Of a stretch of DNA of 64,000 nt, positions 16,935 to 25,987 are shown one piece after another. This DNA comes from Bradyrhizobium sp. 1(2017) (GTDB lineage Bacteria; Pseudomonadota; Alphaproteobacteria; Rhizobiales; Xanthobacteraceae): contig NZ_CP050022.2 of assembly GCF_011602485.2 (NCBI RefSeq), positions 7,794,281 to 7,858,280 of the forward strand, given 5' to 3'. The first letter of the stretch is position 1, and the number at the start of each line of letters is the position of its first letter. The notes beneath the pieces were generated by a model. It was not told the DNA's origin. It did not search any database and saw nothing but the letters and a program-made list of their open reading frames with translations. The position numbers were made by a program, and so were the translations under genes.

Positions 16935-16976
16935 TATGCGGCTCCTCGGGCTGGACGTAAGGATCTGACCGTCGCG

Positions 16977-17793
16977 TCAACTGGTCGCGGCGTTTGGCGA
17001 AAGCGGCTGAACGACCGCTGCAGAAAACAGCACGGTAAATCGTGCGCCCTGACCGTCGGCGCCCCGCTCGATCCGCAACTCACCGCCAATCTGATCGATA
17101 AATGATCGAACAATTTTCATTCCCAGCCCTCTGCTTGCGCAGGGGTCGAAGCCCTGGGGCAAAGCCGGGCCATCATTGGAGACGGACAGCGCATAGCCAT
17201 GTTCCGGATCCGGCTCCAGCCTGATGGCGATCTGGCCCTTGCCGTATTTTGCCGCATTCGTGATCAACTCGTTGGCGATGAAGCCGAGCGGAATGGCGGT
17301 GACAGCAGGCAGATCGATCTGACTACCTTCGACGCTAACTTTTCCGTTGCAGGTGTCCGACGATGACATCGCAGAAAATTCGCGTCCAAAATCCTGAAGG
17401 AATTTCTTGAACTCAATTGTTCTCACGCCCTCGAAGGAATGAACGCGATGGTGGATGCGCGCAATCATCAAGACCCGATTGGCCGCCGCGCTCAATTGTG
17501 AGGCCGCTTCGGGATTGATCGAATTGCGGCTCTGCAGCGAAAGCAGGCTGATGGTCGGTCATCTGGAGATCGTTCAACAGCCGATGGTCGGACTCCTCCT
17601 TCAATAGTTGCTGTCTGTGGATCAATTCGTCCTTTTGAAGAAGCCGCGCCTCGCTCTTCGCAAGCGCCTTTCGCAATCGAACCGCGATGAGCCGGTAATC
17701 CGTCAGCTCCGCAGCAGGCAGGCGTTGTTCCGGATCCTGAAAAATCACGCCCGGAGGTCGGCCCGAACTGCCTGACGCGTCTTCGTCAATCAT
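16977..17793 (-). pseudogene. HWE/HisKA_2 histidine kinase, frameshifted
   Basis: The first part (from 17793) has a coiled helix RLRKALAKSEARLLQKDELIHRQ and the phospho-acceptor block KEESDHRLLNDLQM with its His. One base too many near 17550-17562 then shifts the frame. The rest reads ISLLSLQSRNSINPEAASQL, then an HATPase domain with FIANELITNAAKYGKG (N box) and RGLGMKIVRSFIDQIGGEL. The joined product would be a soluble kinase of about 270 residues, typical of general-stress (PhyR-type) signalling, but no PhyR/NepR/EcfG genes are adjacent. Confidence 0.75.
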
Positions 17794-17882
17794 GACATCG
17801 GTCCCCTGATTAGCTCGCAACCGCATTGAGTGCGACGGTCTATGATATAGACCGTCGCACTCGAACAGCGTCACTCGTGCGC

Positions 17883-18239
17883 TCAATACGGGGCGTAGTA
17901 TTGGCGGCGATAGGGATACGGGCCGCCGTAGTAGCCTGGCGCGTAGTAGCCCGGTGCATAGCCCCGCCCGTAATAGCCCTCGCCGTAGGCTCCATAGGCA
18001 GCGGCTCCAGCCGCAGCACCCAGGATGCCAAGACCGATTGCGGCCCCCGGAGCGCCGTAGTAGCCGCGACGGTAGTGACGTCGGTAGTAGACCTCTGTCA
18101 CTCCGGATGAAGAAGCGGCTTGCTCTGGAAGACTCGTGCTCGGCGAGATCGGAGCAGCCCCCGAAGGGAGCACCGAGCCGAGCATCGCCGCACCGAAGAC
18201 CGCGACGGCAACCGCGCCTTTTATTATCTGGTGGTTCAT
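17883..18239 (-). CDS. Secreted Gly/Tyr-rich protein
   Basis: This 118-residue protein has a signal peptide (MNHQIIKGAVAVAVFGAAML, cleavage near SGA-AP), a serine-rich spacer and a low-complexity tail of RRHYRRGYYG, GYYGRGY and GGPYPYRRQYY blocks around one hydrophobic glycine/alanine helix (GAAIGLGILGAAAGAAAYGA). Such proteins sit in the envelope or periplasm. No function is established. Confidence 0.7.
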   Translation of the reverse strand: MNHQIIKGAVAVAVFGAAMLGSVLPSGAAPISPSTSLPEQAASSSGVTEVYYRRHYRRGYYGAPGAAIGLGILGAAAGAAAYGAYGEGYYGRGYAPGYYAPGYYGGPYPYRRQYYAPY

Positions 18240-18284
18240 AGTCGTATCCTCTCGAATTTGAAGTACGCCGTTCCTTGATGCGGT

Positions 18285-18440
18285 TCAACGCGGCAAGAGA
18301 ACGCCTCTTTTCGGCTGAGGCTCTTTCGCCTCCTCATCCGCCAGCAACTTCAAGAGCACGTCGCGCTCCGCGTCACTGTGCGGCTCTGCAAGACGTTTCT
18401 TGAATAAAATGAGGTTCTGTAGGTGAATGTATTCCTCCAT
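18285..18440 (-). CDS. Small hypothetical protein
   Basis: This 51-residue protein (MEEYIHLQNLILFKKRLAEP...) looks like a helical hairpin; the block DAERDVLLKLLADEEAKEP resembles many short Rhizobiales proteins. AGG precedes the ATG by about eight bases. Function unknown. Confidence 0.6.
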   Translation of the reverse strand: MEEYIHLQNLILFKKRLAEPHSDAERDVLLKLLADEEAKEPQPKRGVLLPR

Positions 18441-18542
18441 GGGTGACCTCGCTGATTGGAGCGAAAGACGACGTTTTTGCGCGGGAGGCACGTTCGATCC
18501 ATCCGCGCAATGCCTCCGAATTCATGGGATTCTCCGAACTTC

Positions 18543-18695
18543 CTAAGTCCGGATAGGGCGCTGCGCCTTCGGGCATCGCTTGCATCCCGGGAAATCAAAC
18601 GCGCAGAACTCCTCGTCTGAAAGCGCGCCTGCCGCCAGTTCGAAGCGGCACCACAACGCGACGGGTTGAAATTTAGCGGGCTGAATGTCGGGCAT
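18543..18695 (-). CDS. Possible small cysteine-containing protein
   Basis: This 50-residue frame (MPDIQPAKFQPVALWCRFELAA...) has GAAGAG before its ATG and four cysteines, one pair as CKRC. It overlaps nothing else. Weakly supported. Confidence 0.35.
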   Translation of the reverse strand: MPDIQPAKFQPVALWCRFELAAGALSDEEFCAFDFPGCKRCPKAQRPIRT

Positions 18696-18872
18696 GATGC
18701 TCTTCCCAAGACCAAATGGGAGCAACACGCTCCCACTCACCGATGGATGCCGAGAATGCAGCGGTGATGAGGATATCGTGCCGCAGTGCAGTTCGAGCTT
18801 ATGGTCAAAGTTGCTCATTCACGACAAATTAATGGACGGGATTTTGCCATCCCGAAGCTCCATTGCGTCGCG

Positions 18873-19735
18873 CTAGGATGTGACGAGAACTTCTACGGAC
18901 ATCCCGGGGAAGGCACCGGTGCTGCCGACGAAGCTGCCGGATACCGGGATCGTTTGCCGGATGTCGCGCGCGACCGCGACCGGGATCAGATTGAAGCCCC
19001 CGAGACTGCGATTGGTCGGGTCGAAAGTGATCCAGCCGGCTCCCGGTACGAAGACCTCCGCCGACGCATGGGTTGATCCCGCACCGGTCGATCCGACGCC
19101 GCCTTGTTCTGGATTGTAAAGGTAGCCGGAGACAATCCTGGCTCCGAAGCCGAGCATGCGTGCTGCTTCAGTGAATAAGACCGCGAAATCCCGGCATGAT
19201 CCCCAACCACGATTCAGGGTTTCTACTGGCGTTTGGGTGCCCTCATCCTCACGGCTCTGATACCGAACAGCCTCGGAAACGCCGACGCTGAGGTCCTTTA
19301 GCAGCGACAGCGTGTCAGTCTGGCTGCCTCGAACGAACATTTGTGCCCAGTTTTTCAGGACTCCTGCTCCGTCCGGGAATTGAGGGGAGGACAGGGCGCC
19401 GAGATCGGTCCAATCGTCGTCAGAATAGCGGAATGGGTAAGCCATGGCCGAGACCGCGATGTCGAACACCGGCCACGCAACTGCGTCGAGCTGCAGCTCC
19501 GCGGTGTTGACGATCACCAGGTTGGAAGCCGCCATCTGAAACGTGGCCGTCGCGATCGTATTGCCGAACACATCGTGCGCCCAGGTCAGGTCCGCATGCG
19601 GCGTCACCGTGACGCTGCTCGAAATCAAACGAAGCTCGCGGCTTTCGCGCGGACGAAGCATCAAGCGGTGCGGCAACAGGCGCCATGTTCGTTGAATCGA
19701 TAGGTCGTCGTGTAAAGAACCTTCAGCGTCGTCAA
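18873..19735 (-). pseudogene. Transglutaminase-like protein, N-terminal frameshift
   Basis: From about 19690 down the frame encodes a bacterial transglutaminase/protease-like protein: PHRLMLRPRESREL (N-terminal beta domain), GWGSCRDFAVLFTEAARMLG (catalytic Cys), STHASAEVFVPGAGWITFDPTN (His and Asp). The first strand LKVLYTTTYRFNE lies in another frame just upstream with a TTG start near 19735, so one indel near 19676-19695 separates them. A shorter product from an internal start is conceivable. A second, intact family member is at 27087-27896. Confidence 0.7.
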
Positions 19736-19872
19736 CGGAAAGCTCCGATCGGCGCAGCTACGGCCAGGCCCGTTATCCGGTGGTCCCCTTCGGGAAGTGT
19801 GGCCGAGTTGATGAGGCTATGCAAATGTCGCTCCAGATGACCGAAACCCGAGGCGACCAGGAGGAACGCGCC

Positions 19873-20661
19873 ATGAAGAACCGGCCACCGCTTCCGCAAG
19901 ATTTGAGCCGCCATACATATCACATGCTGCTGGTCCGGCTGCAGATCGAGCTCGTGAAGCTGCAGCGCAGCGTGATTGATCGCCGCCAACGCATCCTTGT
20001 CATCGTCGAAGGTCGCGACGCCGCCGGCAAGGATGGCATGATCAAGTCGATTGTCGAACATCTGAGCCCACGCGATACCCGCGTTGTGGCGCTGGGCCCG
20101 CCAAGCAACCGGGAACAGTGTTCATGGTACTTCCAGGGACACGTTCCGCACTTGCCCGCGGCGGGAGAAATCGTGCTTTTCAATCGAAGCTGGTACAACC
20201 GTGCCGGAGTTGAACGTGTCATGGGCTTTTGCACCAAGGAGGAAACCGAAGAATTCCTGGAGACCGTGCCGGCCTTCGAGGCAATGATCGGGCGTTCGGG
20301 GATAACTCTGCTCAAGTACTACCTTGATATTTCGAAACAAGAGCAGAAGCGGCGGCTCGCCGACCGCCAAAGGGATCCCCTGAAGCAGTGGAAGCTGAGT
20401 CCCATCGATGCCAAGGCGCAGAAGTATTGGAAGGCCTATTCCGAAGCACGGGACAAGATGCTGGAGCGGACGCACACCGTCACCTCGCCTTGGACCGTGG
20501 TCCGGGCTGGTGACAAGGAACATGCGCGGCTCAATGTCATACGCGATGTGCTGTGGCGGCTGAACTATCCGGGAAAGCACCGTCGTCTCCAGAGACCAGA
20601 TCCGGCGGTCGTTTTTCCCTACGATAAAGCCTGTTATGAGCGTGGCTTGATCGAGGGATAG
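19873..20661 (+). CDS. ppk2: Polyphosphate kinase 2 family protein
   Basis: This 262-residue P-loop kinase of the PPK2 family moves phosphate between polyphosphate and nucleoside di- or monophosphates in the cytosol. Walker A is VEGRDAAGKDGMIK; the Walker B/lid area shows FNRSWYNRAGVERVMGFC and QKRRLADRQRDPLKQWKLSP. Length and motifs fit the short single-domain class. The ATG at 19873 has GAGGAACG upstream; earlier in-frame starts lack a site. It sits near otsA and small stress-type genes, which suggests a starvation or desiccation role. Confidence 0.88.
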   Translation: MKNRPPLPQDLSRHTYHMLLVRLQIELVKLQRSVIDRRQRILVIVEGRDAAGKDGMIKSIVEHLSPRDTRVVALGPPSNREQCSWYFQGHVPHLPAAGEIVLFNRSWYNRAGVERVMGFCTKEETEEFLETVPAFEAMIGRSGITLLKYYLDISKQEQKRRLADRQRDPLKQWKLSPIDAKAQKYWKAYSEARDKMLERTHTVTSPWTVVRAGDKEHARLNVIRDVLWRLNYPGKHRRLQRPDPAVVFPYDKACYERGLIEG

Positions 20662-20696
20662 ATGGAGCCCCGTGATGCCTCAGTTCGCATCACTCT

Positions 20697-20855
20697 TCAG
20701 ACATAAGCCGTCCCCGACGACTGCCGGACGCGCTCACGATTCTCTGAAGCGACGTGGCTGCAATTATCGCAACGAGCTGGGCGGGCGCCAACACTGCGAA
20801 GATCGGCCAGATGCCTCATCGACACGCCACATTGATCGCAGAGCCGTGGCGGCAT
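20697..20855 (-). CDS. Possible small zinc-ribbon protein
   Basis: This 52-residue frame (MPPRLCDQCGVSMRHLADLR...) has two Cys pairs (CDQC and CDNC) about 24 residues apart, like the zinc ribbon at 7330-7575. The tail is basic and polar. No strong ribosome-binding site is seen. Confidence 0.4.
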   Translation of the reverse strand: MPPRLCDQCGVSMRHLADLRSVGARPARCDNCSHVASENRERVRQSSGTAYV

Positions 20856-20892
20856 CTCCGACGCTCTATCAGGAGAGTGGGCGGCATCTCGG

Positions 20893-21111
20893 TCACTTCT
20901 CAATGCTTGAGATTCCGTTGATCCAGCCAAACCAGATGACTGACCGGATTGGGTCTTCCAGAGTGCGAGCTTGGTCAAATTCCAACTTTGGATCTTCAGG
21001 GGGAGGGAACTCAAAGCCCCCAAAAAAGTCGTCGCGAACAAATCTGTGGCTATTGGGGATGGTTGGGAAGCGAGTCGTTGAGAGCGGGGAAATCTGCGAC
21101 ATCCTCAACAA
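20893..21111 (-). CDS. Possible small hypothetical protein
   Basis: This 72-residue frame ends FEFPPPEDPKLEFDQARTLE DPIRSVIWFGWINGISSIEK, which has the residue mix of a real protein. It lies 37 bases upstream of the small zinc-ribbon frame on the same strand. No family recognised. Confidence 0.35.
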   Translation of the reverse strand: MLRMSQISPLSTTRFPTIPNSHRFVRDDFFGGFEFPPPEDPKLEFDQARTLEDPIRSVIWFGWINGISSIEK

Positions 21112-21152
21112 TGGACTGACCAGAGTTCCGCCGCTGTACCGTTTTGCTCACT

Positions 21153-21589
21153 CGCCAAGAAGTCCGATGCCAAACCTGCGATGGTGGAGGATCCTCAAAG
21201 GTGGCCGGATCATCCATCCGCAGTCCGTGCTCCAGATCGCCCGTTGTCAGCGCCGATACCGGGGGACGCCGGCCTATACGTTGTTGGACCAGTCATCCGG
21301 CTTCGTATGCTTGGCTTCTTCTCACCACCCGCTTCTCGGACAGTGGGGCCTGCCGCTCAAGGATGGACGAGCGCGCACTTGGGCTGATCTCATGTTTGAT
21401 GAGAGCCGCGTTATCGTTGCTGCCATGCAAGGGTTGATGCGGGATGGCGTCCCTAGCTTAGCGGTGCATGATAGCCTAATTTTGCCTGAACAGCATGAGC
21501 GCCGGGGAGCAATGGCGTTGATGGCGGCTTTCGGGGGGCATTTCCGCGTGGGCCATATCCCAGCGCAACATATGGCGATGCGCCGATAG
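21153..21589 (+). pseudogene. Fragment of a mobile-element replication-type protein
   Basis: The end of this frame (TWADLMFDESRVIVAAMQGLM followed by PSLAVHDSLILPEQH) resembles the C-terminal VHDSLI block of large rhizobial plasmid/phage-associated proteins. The upstream part does not read like coding sequence. It is probably a decayed fragment. Confidence 0.3.
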
Positions 21590-21635
21590 CAAACCCAAAC
21601 ATCTGTCAGAGAGTCGTCGCTTGGGACAAAGGAAC

Positions 21636-21671
21636 AAAAACGCCGCCCGCTTAAATAAAGCGCAGGCGGCG
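21636..21671 (-). terminator. Rho-independent terminator, minus strand
   Basis: CGCCGCC (21641-21647) and GGCGGCG (21665-21671) form the outer stem, with CGCTT/AAGCG inside. On the minus strand the hairpin is followed by TTTTT (21640-21636). It would end transcripts from the small gene at 21783-21995. Confidence 0.7.
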
Positions 21672-21782
21672 GATCACCAGCCCCGGGAGGGTGAGAGTAA
21701 AATCCCGATAAAGGTTAGTCCCGACGTGTCGCCCTAAGGTTCATCGGCATCGAGTGGCAACGCCCGAGGTCAAAGATAAAAT

Positions 21783-21995
21783 TCAAGAATCGGCAGGTCG
21801 CAGACCGAGCGTATTTGATTGAAGCTGCTTTTCCCTGAGCCATTGGATGATGGCACGTTGAGCTGTGATGATAGCCTCTGCTCGATTGAAGCCGATCCCT
21901 GTTTTCGATGACCGACCGGCTCGCTCAAACGACCATTTCCAGCCAGGTGGATTGATCGTTTGGACCACCGTATACTCAATACCCTGATGTTCCAT
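21783..21995 (-). CDS. Small hypothetical protein
   Basis: This 70-residue protein (MEHQGIEYTVVQTINPPGWKW...) continues with GIGFNRAEAIITAQRAIIQWLRE, a beta-strand plus helix layout seen in many uncharacterised Rhizobiales proteins. A clear terminator follows 112 bases downstream, which supports transcription of this strand. Confidence 0.6.
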   Translation of the reverse strand: MEHQGIEYTVVQTINPPGWKWSFERAGRSSKTGIGFNRAEAIITAQRAIIQWLREKQLQSNTLGLRPADS

Positions 21996-22047
21996 GCACC
22001 GTCATCACTCTGCGACGAATCAACACGTAGACAGCGAGAAATGTTGG

Positions 22048-22260
22048 TTACTCAGCATCGCTTGAAGTCTTCTCTGAACGATCGACTCGAACTTCCCTAA
22101 ACTCCGCGGGCCCGTCGAGAAGACACTGCTTGCGCATCTGGTGCTCCTGCGAGCTCGCGGGGCTGTCGGCCCTGTCATCCAGCACCGCACCCGCCAAACG
22201 AAGGGCTCGCCTTCGTTTGCGGCCCGTCCGACGACCTCTTGCATCCTCGTTCGTCATCAA
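22048..22260 (-). CDS. Small charged protein, paralogue of 31490-31693
   Basis: This 70-residue protein ends MRKQCLLDGPAEFREVRVDR S, matching MRRQRLIEGPSEFRAARVDR S in the protein at 31490-31693. The two therefore belong to one family. The N-terminal half is rich in Arg and Asp. Function unknown. Confidence 0.6.
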   Translation of the reverse strand: MMTNEDARGRRTGRKRRRALRLAGAVLDDRADSPASSQEHQMRKQCLLDGPAEFREVRVDRSEKTSSDAE

Positions 22261-22317
22261 ATTGGACCCTCAAATTGGAGCGCACATGATCGGACACGCC
22301 CGCTCGGTCGGCGAAGC

Positions 22318-22590
22318 TCAGCAACCGCGGCAAATGTTCTTCAGCTTTGCGGCGGTTCGGGCCTCTTCCGCAACGAATGGGTCCTTGTAACCTGACGACG
22401 AGGCACTATCGGTTTCGGCGGGCTTCTTGGCCTTTGGCGGAAACGCCGCATCGTAACAGGAGAGGCGGGCACTGGTGCTCTCGATCGCGCTGCAATTCGG
22501 TTCCGCTACGGAAGCGGCTAACGCAGATGTGCTTAAGCCCGACGCGAGCAGGAGCGCCGCCGTCCGCATACCGGATCGAGTTCTGCTCAT
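22318..22590 (-). CDS. Small secreted Cys protein
   Basis: This 90-residue protein starts MSRTRSGMRTAALLLASGLS, a signal peptide cleaved near ALA-AS. Its mature part has CSAIESTSARLSCYDAAFPP and ends KDPFVAEEARTAAKLKNICRGC. The ARLxCYDxxFP phrase occurs in a family of periplasmic proteins of uncertain role. A GGGAC site precedes the ATG. Confidence 0.55.
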   Translation of the reverse strand: MSRTRSGMRTAALLLASGLSTSALAASVAEPNCSAIESTSARLSCYDAAFPPKAKKPAETDSASSSGYKDPFVAEEARTAAKLKNICRGC

Positions 22591-22603
22591 ACTGAAGGTC
22601 CCG

Positions 22604-22849
22604 TCACGATCCACCTTTGTTGACCCAAGAAGGACGCTCGCCGGTCCAGATTGGAAGAGCATCCCACTCCGAGCAGCGCATCCGGCGCTCCTCACCTCCG
22701 ACGCTCACGAAAACAAAAGGCGCATCGTCCCGGCCTGTTTTCGAGCCAACGAAAATTGCCGGAACGCCGTAGGCATCCCTGATGATTGCAGTGTTTGCCA
22801 CTATCGGCTCCCATGGGGCCCAAACTAGCTCCAGGCATTCGATTTGCAT
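22604..22849 (-). CDS. Possible hypothetical protein
   Basis: This 81-residue frame (MQIECLELVWAPWEPIVANT...) has plausible composition but no known motif. It lies between the micro-protein at 22881-22982 and the secreted protein at 22318-22590, all on the minus strand, so the three may be cotranscribed. Confidence 0.4.
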   Translation of the reverse strand: MQIECLELVWAPWEPIVANTAIIRDAYGVPAIFVGSKTGRDDAPFVFVSVGGEERRMRCSEWDALPIWTGERPSWVNKGGS

Positions 22850-22880
22850 TTTGAACGCATGGTGACTGAACCGCTTGCAG

Positions 22881-22982
22881 CTACAGAATAGCCACAACCG
22901 CAATCAGCAGTGCGAGGAAGACCGGCACCAATAGCGGCGGCACAAGCCACTCACGGATTTCGAATTTGTCGGATTTTGACAT
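22881..22982 (-). CDS. Single-TM micro-protein under the candidate leader
   Basis: This 33-residue peptide has a charged N-terminus (MSKSDKFEIREW) followed by one hydrophobic helix (LVPPLLVPVFLALLIAVVAIL). It is homologous to the 32-residue peptide at 33000-33098 (SEW-IVPPVIVPLFLLLLVCAAAIL): both have EW-x-VPP-xx-VP and the same leader. It probably sits in the inner membrane, with its N-terminus in the cytosol. AGGCGG lies four bases before the ATG. No function is known. Confidence 0.65.
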   Translation of the reverse strand: MSKSDKFEIREWLVPPLLVPVFLALLIAVVAIL

Positions 22983-23060
22983 CTTACCGCCTTCACTGGG
23001 TTGAGGCGGGAGCGCAAAGCTCTCAGTCACCGATAACAGCCACGAAGCGCGCGGTGATGC
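22983..23060 (-). promoter_or_regulatory. Candidate structured 5' leader (copy 3 of 7)
   Basis: On the minus strand: TCACCG (23057-23052), CGGTGA (23032-23027) with CTGAGAG, then GCGCTCCCGCCT. Here CCGCCT (23009-23004) pairs over 6 bp with the ribosome-binding site AGGCGG (22992-22987). The register differs from the other copies but the result is the same, a hidden ribosome-binding site. Confidence 0.6.
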
Positions 23061-23160
23061 CCATCCTATAGCAGTCTTCTTACCACCGAGCCAGATCAAT
23101 CTTGGCCCATTGCTGCCGAAAGTAGATTGGCAGTCGATTGCGTCTCCGGATCGGGCGGGT

Positions 23161-23247
23161 TCACCTCCAAAAAACGGCGATCACCAACACGACCGGGATA
23201 GTCCCGAGTACGATCACGCCTATGCGGAAGCCAATTTCGCCAAGCAT
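23161..23247 (-). CDS. Possible single-TM micro-protein
   Basis: This 28-residue frame (MLGEIGFRIG followed by VIVLGTIPVVLVIAVFWR) is one hydrophobic helix with a charged end. GGGAGCTCCC, a perfect 10-base palindrome containing the ribosome-binding site, ends two bases before the ATG. It resembles the other micro-proteins only in shape. Confidence 0.4.
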   Translation of the reverse strand: MLGEIGFRIGVIVLGTIPVVLVIAVFWR

Positions 23248-23662
23248 TGGGAGCTCCCGCCAAGGCAAGAGTGCAAGCTGTCCTTCTGACCCAGATAGAC
23301 GCTTTAAGCACGCTGCATGATTGACCATAGTCGAAACCTTCGCAGGCGCCGCGTCGAAATCGAAACACAGCGCCTTCAAACGCCGCCGCCGCCCCGCGAA
23401 CACTCACGTCGTTCTGCTCGGTTACGCCCCGATGGAACCTTCCATCGGAACGTTACCCGCAGCTCAACGCACCTTGACAGCTCCTTCGATCGAAAGAAAC
23501 CCAATGTCGAGTAGTCGGTGGGCAAATGCGTATCCCTTGCCGGTTGGAGATGACAACGTCCTGCGCTGGTGCTCGCCGGTGGGCACGCGAACCCCTCGAC
23601 AGGCGCTTCTACTTCCAGGTACTTCCATCGCTGGTGCGCGTAACGCGACGGGCGGCTGGCCA
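23248..23662. other. Gap with no gene
   Basis: Frames on both strands look like chance. Nothing can be supported. Confidence 0.4.
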
Positions 23663-24097
23663 TCATCCGGTGAGAGCATGGAGATGCTGGCCGAGTTGCC
23701 CTTGCACATAGGGCTTGGCCAGGAAGCGGGCTCCGGCGGGAAGATCCTCGACGGCAGGTTCTACCTGGCCCGAAGTCACCAGCAGTGCGATCGGAGGCCA
23801 ACGGTTGCGAACAATGGCCAGAAGTCCCAGGCCGTCCATCGAGCCGGGCATCTGGATATCGGTAAATACGATCGCGACGTCGGCGGTGGTCTCCAAGAGC
23901 TCGATTGCATGATCCGCATCGACGGCCTCTACAACCTCAAAGCCCAGCTCGCGCACCATCTCAGCCGCGCTCAGGCGAATGAGAAACTCGTCCTCGACTA
24001 TCAAAACAAGGAATTTGTGAGCCACCGAATCGGGTACTTTACTCTGGAGGTTGACAGGTAACTGCCTCCGCCTCGCATTGTTCCGAGAACGTTTCAC
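23663..24097 (-). CDS. Single-domain response regulator (CheY-like)
   Basis: This receiver-only protein has the acidic pocket in VLIVEDEFLIR, the phospho-acceptor Asp in VFTDIQMPGSMDG, the switch Thr/Ser in LLVTSGQ and the Lys in FLAKPYV. It has no output domain. It is divergent from, and overlaps the upstream region of, the GAF histidine kinase at 24126-25406, so the two probably form one signalling pair. The start is uncertain: GTG at 24097, or a later start just before HKFLVLIVEDE. Confidence 0.8.
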   Translation of the reverse strand: MKRSRNNARRRQLPVNLQSKVPDSVAHKFLVLIVEDEFLIRLSAAEMVRELGFEVVEAVDADHAIELLETTADVAIVFTDIQMPGSMDGLGLLAIVRNRWPPIALLVTSGQVEPAVEDLPAGARFLAKPYVQGQLGQHLHALTG

Positions 24098-24125
24098 CTC
24101 TTCGGGCGTTGGCCTTGGAACCCGA

Positions 24126-25406
24126 ATGCTCCCTGACTATAGTTTAATGATGACCGACCTCAGCGCCGACATCATTGCTGTTCAGCAAATCAACGCTGTT
24201 CCGAAGATTTTGGATGCCGTAACCCGAATGACGGGCATGGGCTTTGTAGCGGTCGCCAGAGTGACCAGCGATCGCTGGTTGTGCTGTGCCGTTCGTGACA
24301 GCATCGATTTCGGCCTCGTGGAAGGGAGCGAGCTTCGCGTCGAAACGACGATCTGCAATGAGATTCGCGACCATGGCGAACTGGTCGTCATCGATGACGT
24401 CGAGACGGATGCCGGATTTTGCAATCACCCCACGGCGCGCATGTATGGTTTCAGAAGCTACATCTCGGCTCCGATCAAGCGTGCGAACGGAGAGATCTGG
24501 GGCACGCTCTGCGCGATCGATCCGCGACCGCGAGAAATAGATCGACCTGAGATCGTTGATAGCGTTCGGCTCTTCGGAGAATTGATCGCTGCGCAACTCG
24601 ATCTCAATGAGCGCTTCGAGCGCTCTCAAGCCGACCTTGCCGCGAGGTCGCAAAGCCTGCTGGCCAGTGAGGTGGGGCGGCAGTCTGCCGAAGCGGATCT
24701 GAAAAGCACCCGAGCCGATCTGCTTGACGAACGAAGGACGTCGGAGCTGCGCGAGCAGTTTATCGGCGTCCTGGGACACGACCTCCGCAATCCGCTGGCG
24801 TCAATAGCCGGCGGCATGCGCGTTCTCCTCAAAAATGCGAATAGCGAGCGAGCGCCCGACATCGTCGCATCAATCCAGAAATCCGTGATGCGAATGGCGG
24901 GTCTGGTGGACAACATCATGGATTTTGCCCGCGGCCGCCTCGGTGGCGGATTGACGATCAGGCCCGACGCAAACGAGCCGCTTACCCCCGTGATCGAGCA
25001 CGTTGTCAACGAAATGCGTCTGGCGTGGCCAAGCCTTAACATCGAGACCGATATTGCCCTGAACGAGCTGGTTCGATGCGACCGCATCAAGATCAGCCAA
25101 TTGTTCTCCAATTTACTCGGGAATGCGATCACCTATGGCGACATCGACAAGCCAATCATTGTTTCGGCGAAGACGGGGGATGGAAGATTTACCCTCAGGG
25201 TGACAAACTACGGTACGCCGATCTCGAATAAGGCGATGCAAAGCCTGTTTCTGCCTTACACCCGCGGCGATCGTCCCAGCCAGCAAGGTCTAGGTCTCGG
25301 CCTCTACATCGCATCCGAGATTGCGCGAGCCCATGACGGGACGCTTGAGGCCGTCTCGAGCGGCAAAGAGACAATTTTTGAGTTCAGTATGCCTGCAACG
25401 ACTTAG
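24126..25406 (+). CDS. GAF-domain sensor histidine kinase
   Basis: This 426-residue soluble kinase has an N-terminal GAF domain (about residues 15-150, with FVAVARVTSDRWLCCAVRD and SYISAPIKRANGEIWGTLCAI), a coiled linker, a HisKA domain with the phospho-acceptor His in FIGVLGHDLRNPLASIAGG, and an HATPase domain (N box LFSNLLGNAITYG, G2 box GLGLGLYIASEIARAH). No membrane helices are present, so the signal is internal. Start ATG 24126; ATG 24147 is also possible. Its partner is probably the divergent receiver at 23663-24097. Confidence 0.87.
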   Translation: MLPDYSLMMTDLSADIIAVQQINAVPKILDAVTRMTGMGFVAVARVTSDRWLCCAVRDSIDFGLVEGSELRVETTICNEIRDHGELVVIDDVETDAGFCNHPTARMYGFRSYISAPIKRANGEIWGTLCAIDPRPREIDRPEIVDSVRLFGELIAAQLDLNERFERSQADLAARSQSLLASEVGRQSAEADLKSTRADLLDERRTSELREQFIGVLGHDLRNPLASIAGGMRVLLKNANSERAPDIVASIQKSVMRMAGLVDNIMDFARGRLGGGLTIRPDANEPLTPVIEHVVNEMRLAWPSLNIETDIALNELVRCDRIKISQLFSNLLGNAITYGDIDKPIIVSAKTGDGRFTLRVTNYGTPISNKAMQSLFLPYTRGDRPSQQGLGLGLYIASEIARAHDGTLEAVSSGKETIFEFSMPATT

Positions 25407-25611
25407 GCCGCTCTTGCGAGTAAGCAAAGTAGATTGAGTATGCATTAGAACGGAGAGCTGCTGTGTGCGGCTTGCGCCAGATTTTTTCGGTCACGTTGAT
25501 CTTTGTTATGGTTTGAACCTATCTGTTTTGTAGCGTTATGTTCATCGTGAGTCCGTGGCTATCGCCCGGAGCGGATCGCCAGTTGTCGACATCAACTTGG
25601 AGATGAACGCC

Positions 25612-25812
25612 ATGCAGAACCGACGTCGTTTCAAACAACAACTCACGTTGCAGGAGCGACTAACAGCGTGGTCCAAAGAGGTTCTTGACCAGGCCGCCAA
25701 GCTCCCGCCGGGACCAGAAAGGGATGCGCTGATCAAGAAGGCCCGTCAGGCCGATGTCGCCTGTCACCTGGATGAATGGGCGCATTCGCTGGAATTACAG
25801 CCACCGGTCTGA
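25612..25812 (+). CDS. Small helical protein, paralogue of 26524-26721
   Basis: This 66-residue protein has the block LTAWSKEVLDQAAKLPPGPE followed by KKARQADVACHLDEWAHSLELQPP. The ARQxDVA...W..S..LQPP ending is shared with the protein at 26524-26721. GGAG lies nine bases before the ATG. Soluble and helical; no function known. Confidence 0.65.
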   Translation: MQNRRRFKQQLTLQERLTAWSKEVLDQAAKLPPGPERDALIKKARQADVACHLDEWAHSLELQPPV

Positions 25813-25987
25813 TAGTCTTGTCGTCGGAACAATCCATTGACCAAGTCAGGTGATGGTGGTCGATGCCCGATGGCTCGAATTCGATTCTGCGGCGCTTACG
25901 GAGGCAGCCTGTCCAAGTTGCCGCTGCTTAGACCCGGATGGCCCCGGAATCTCTGGCAACCAAGTTAGAGCTGGCGTATTGTCTTCC

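Noticed and set aside
23321..24061. 246-residue plus-strand open frame
   Set aside because: It is antisense to the receiver gene, which has all catalytic residues.
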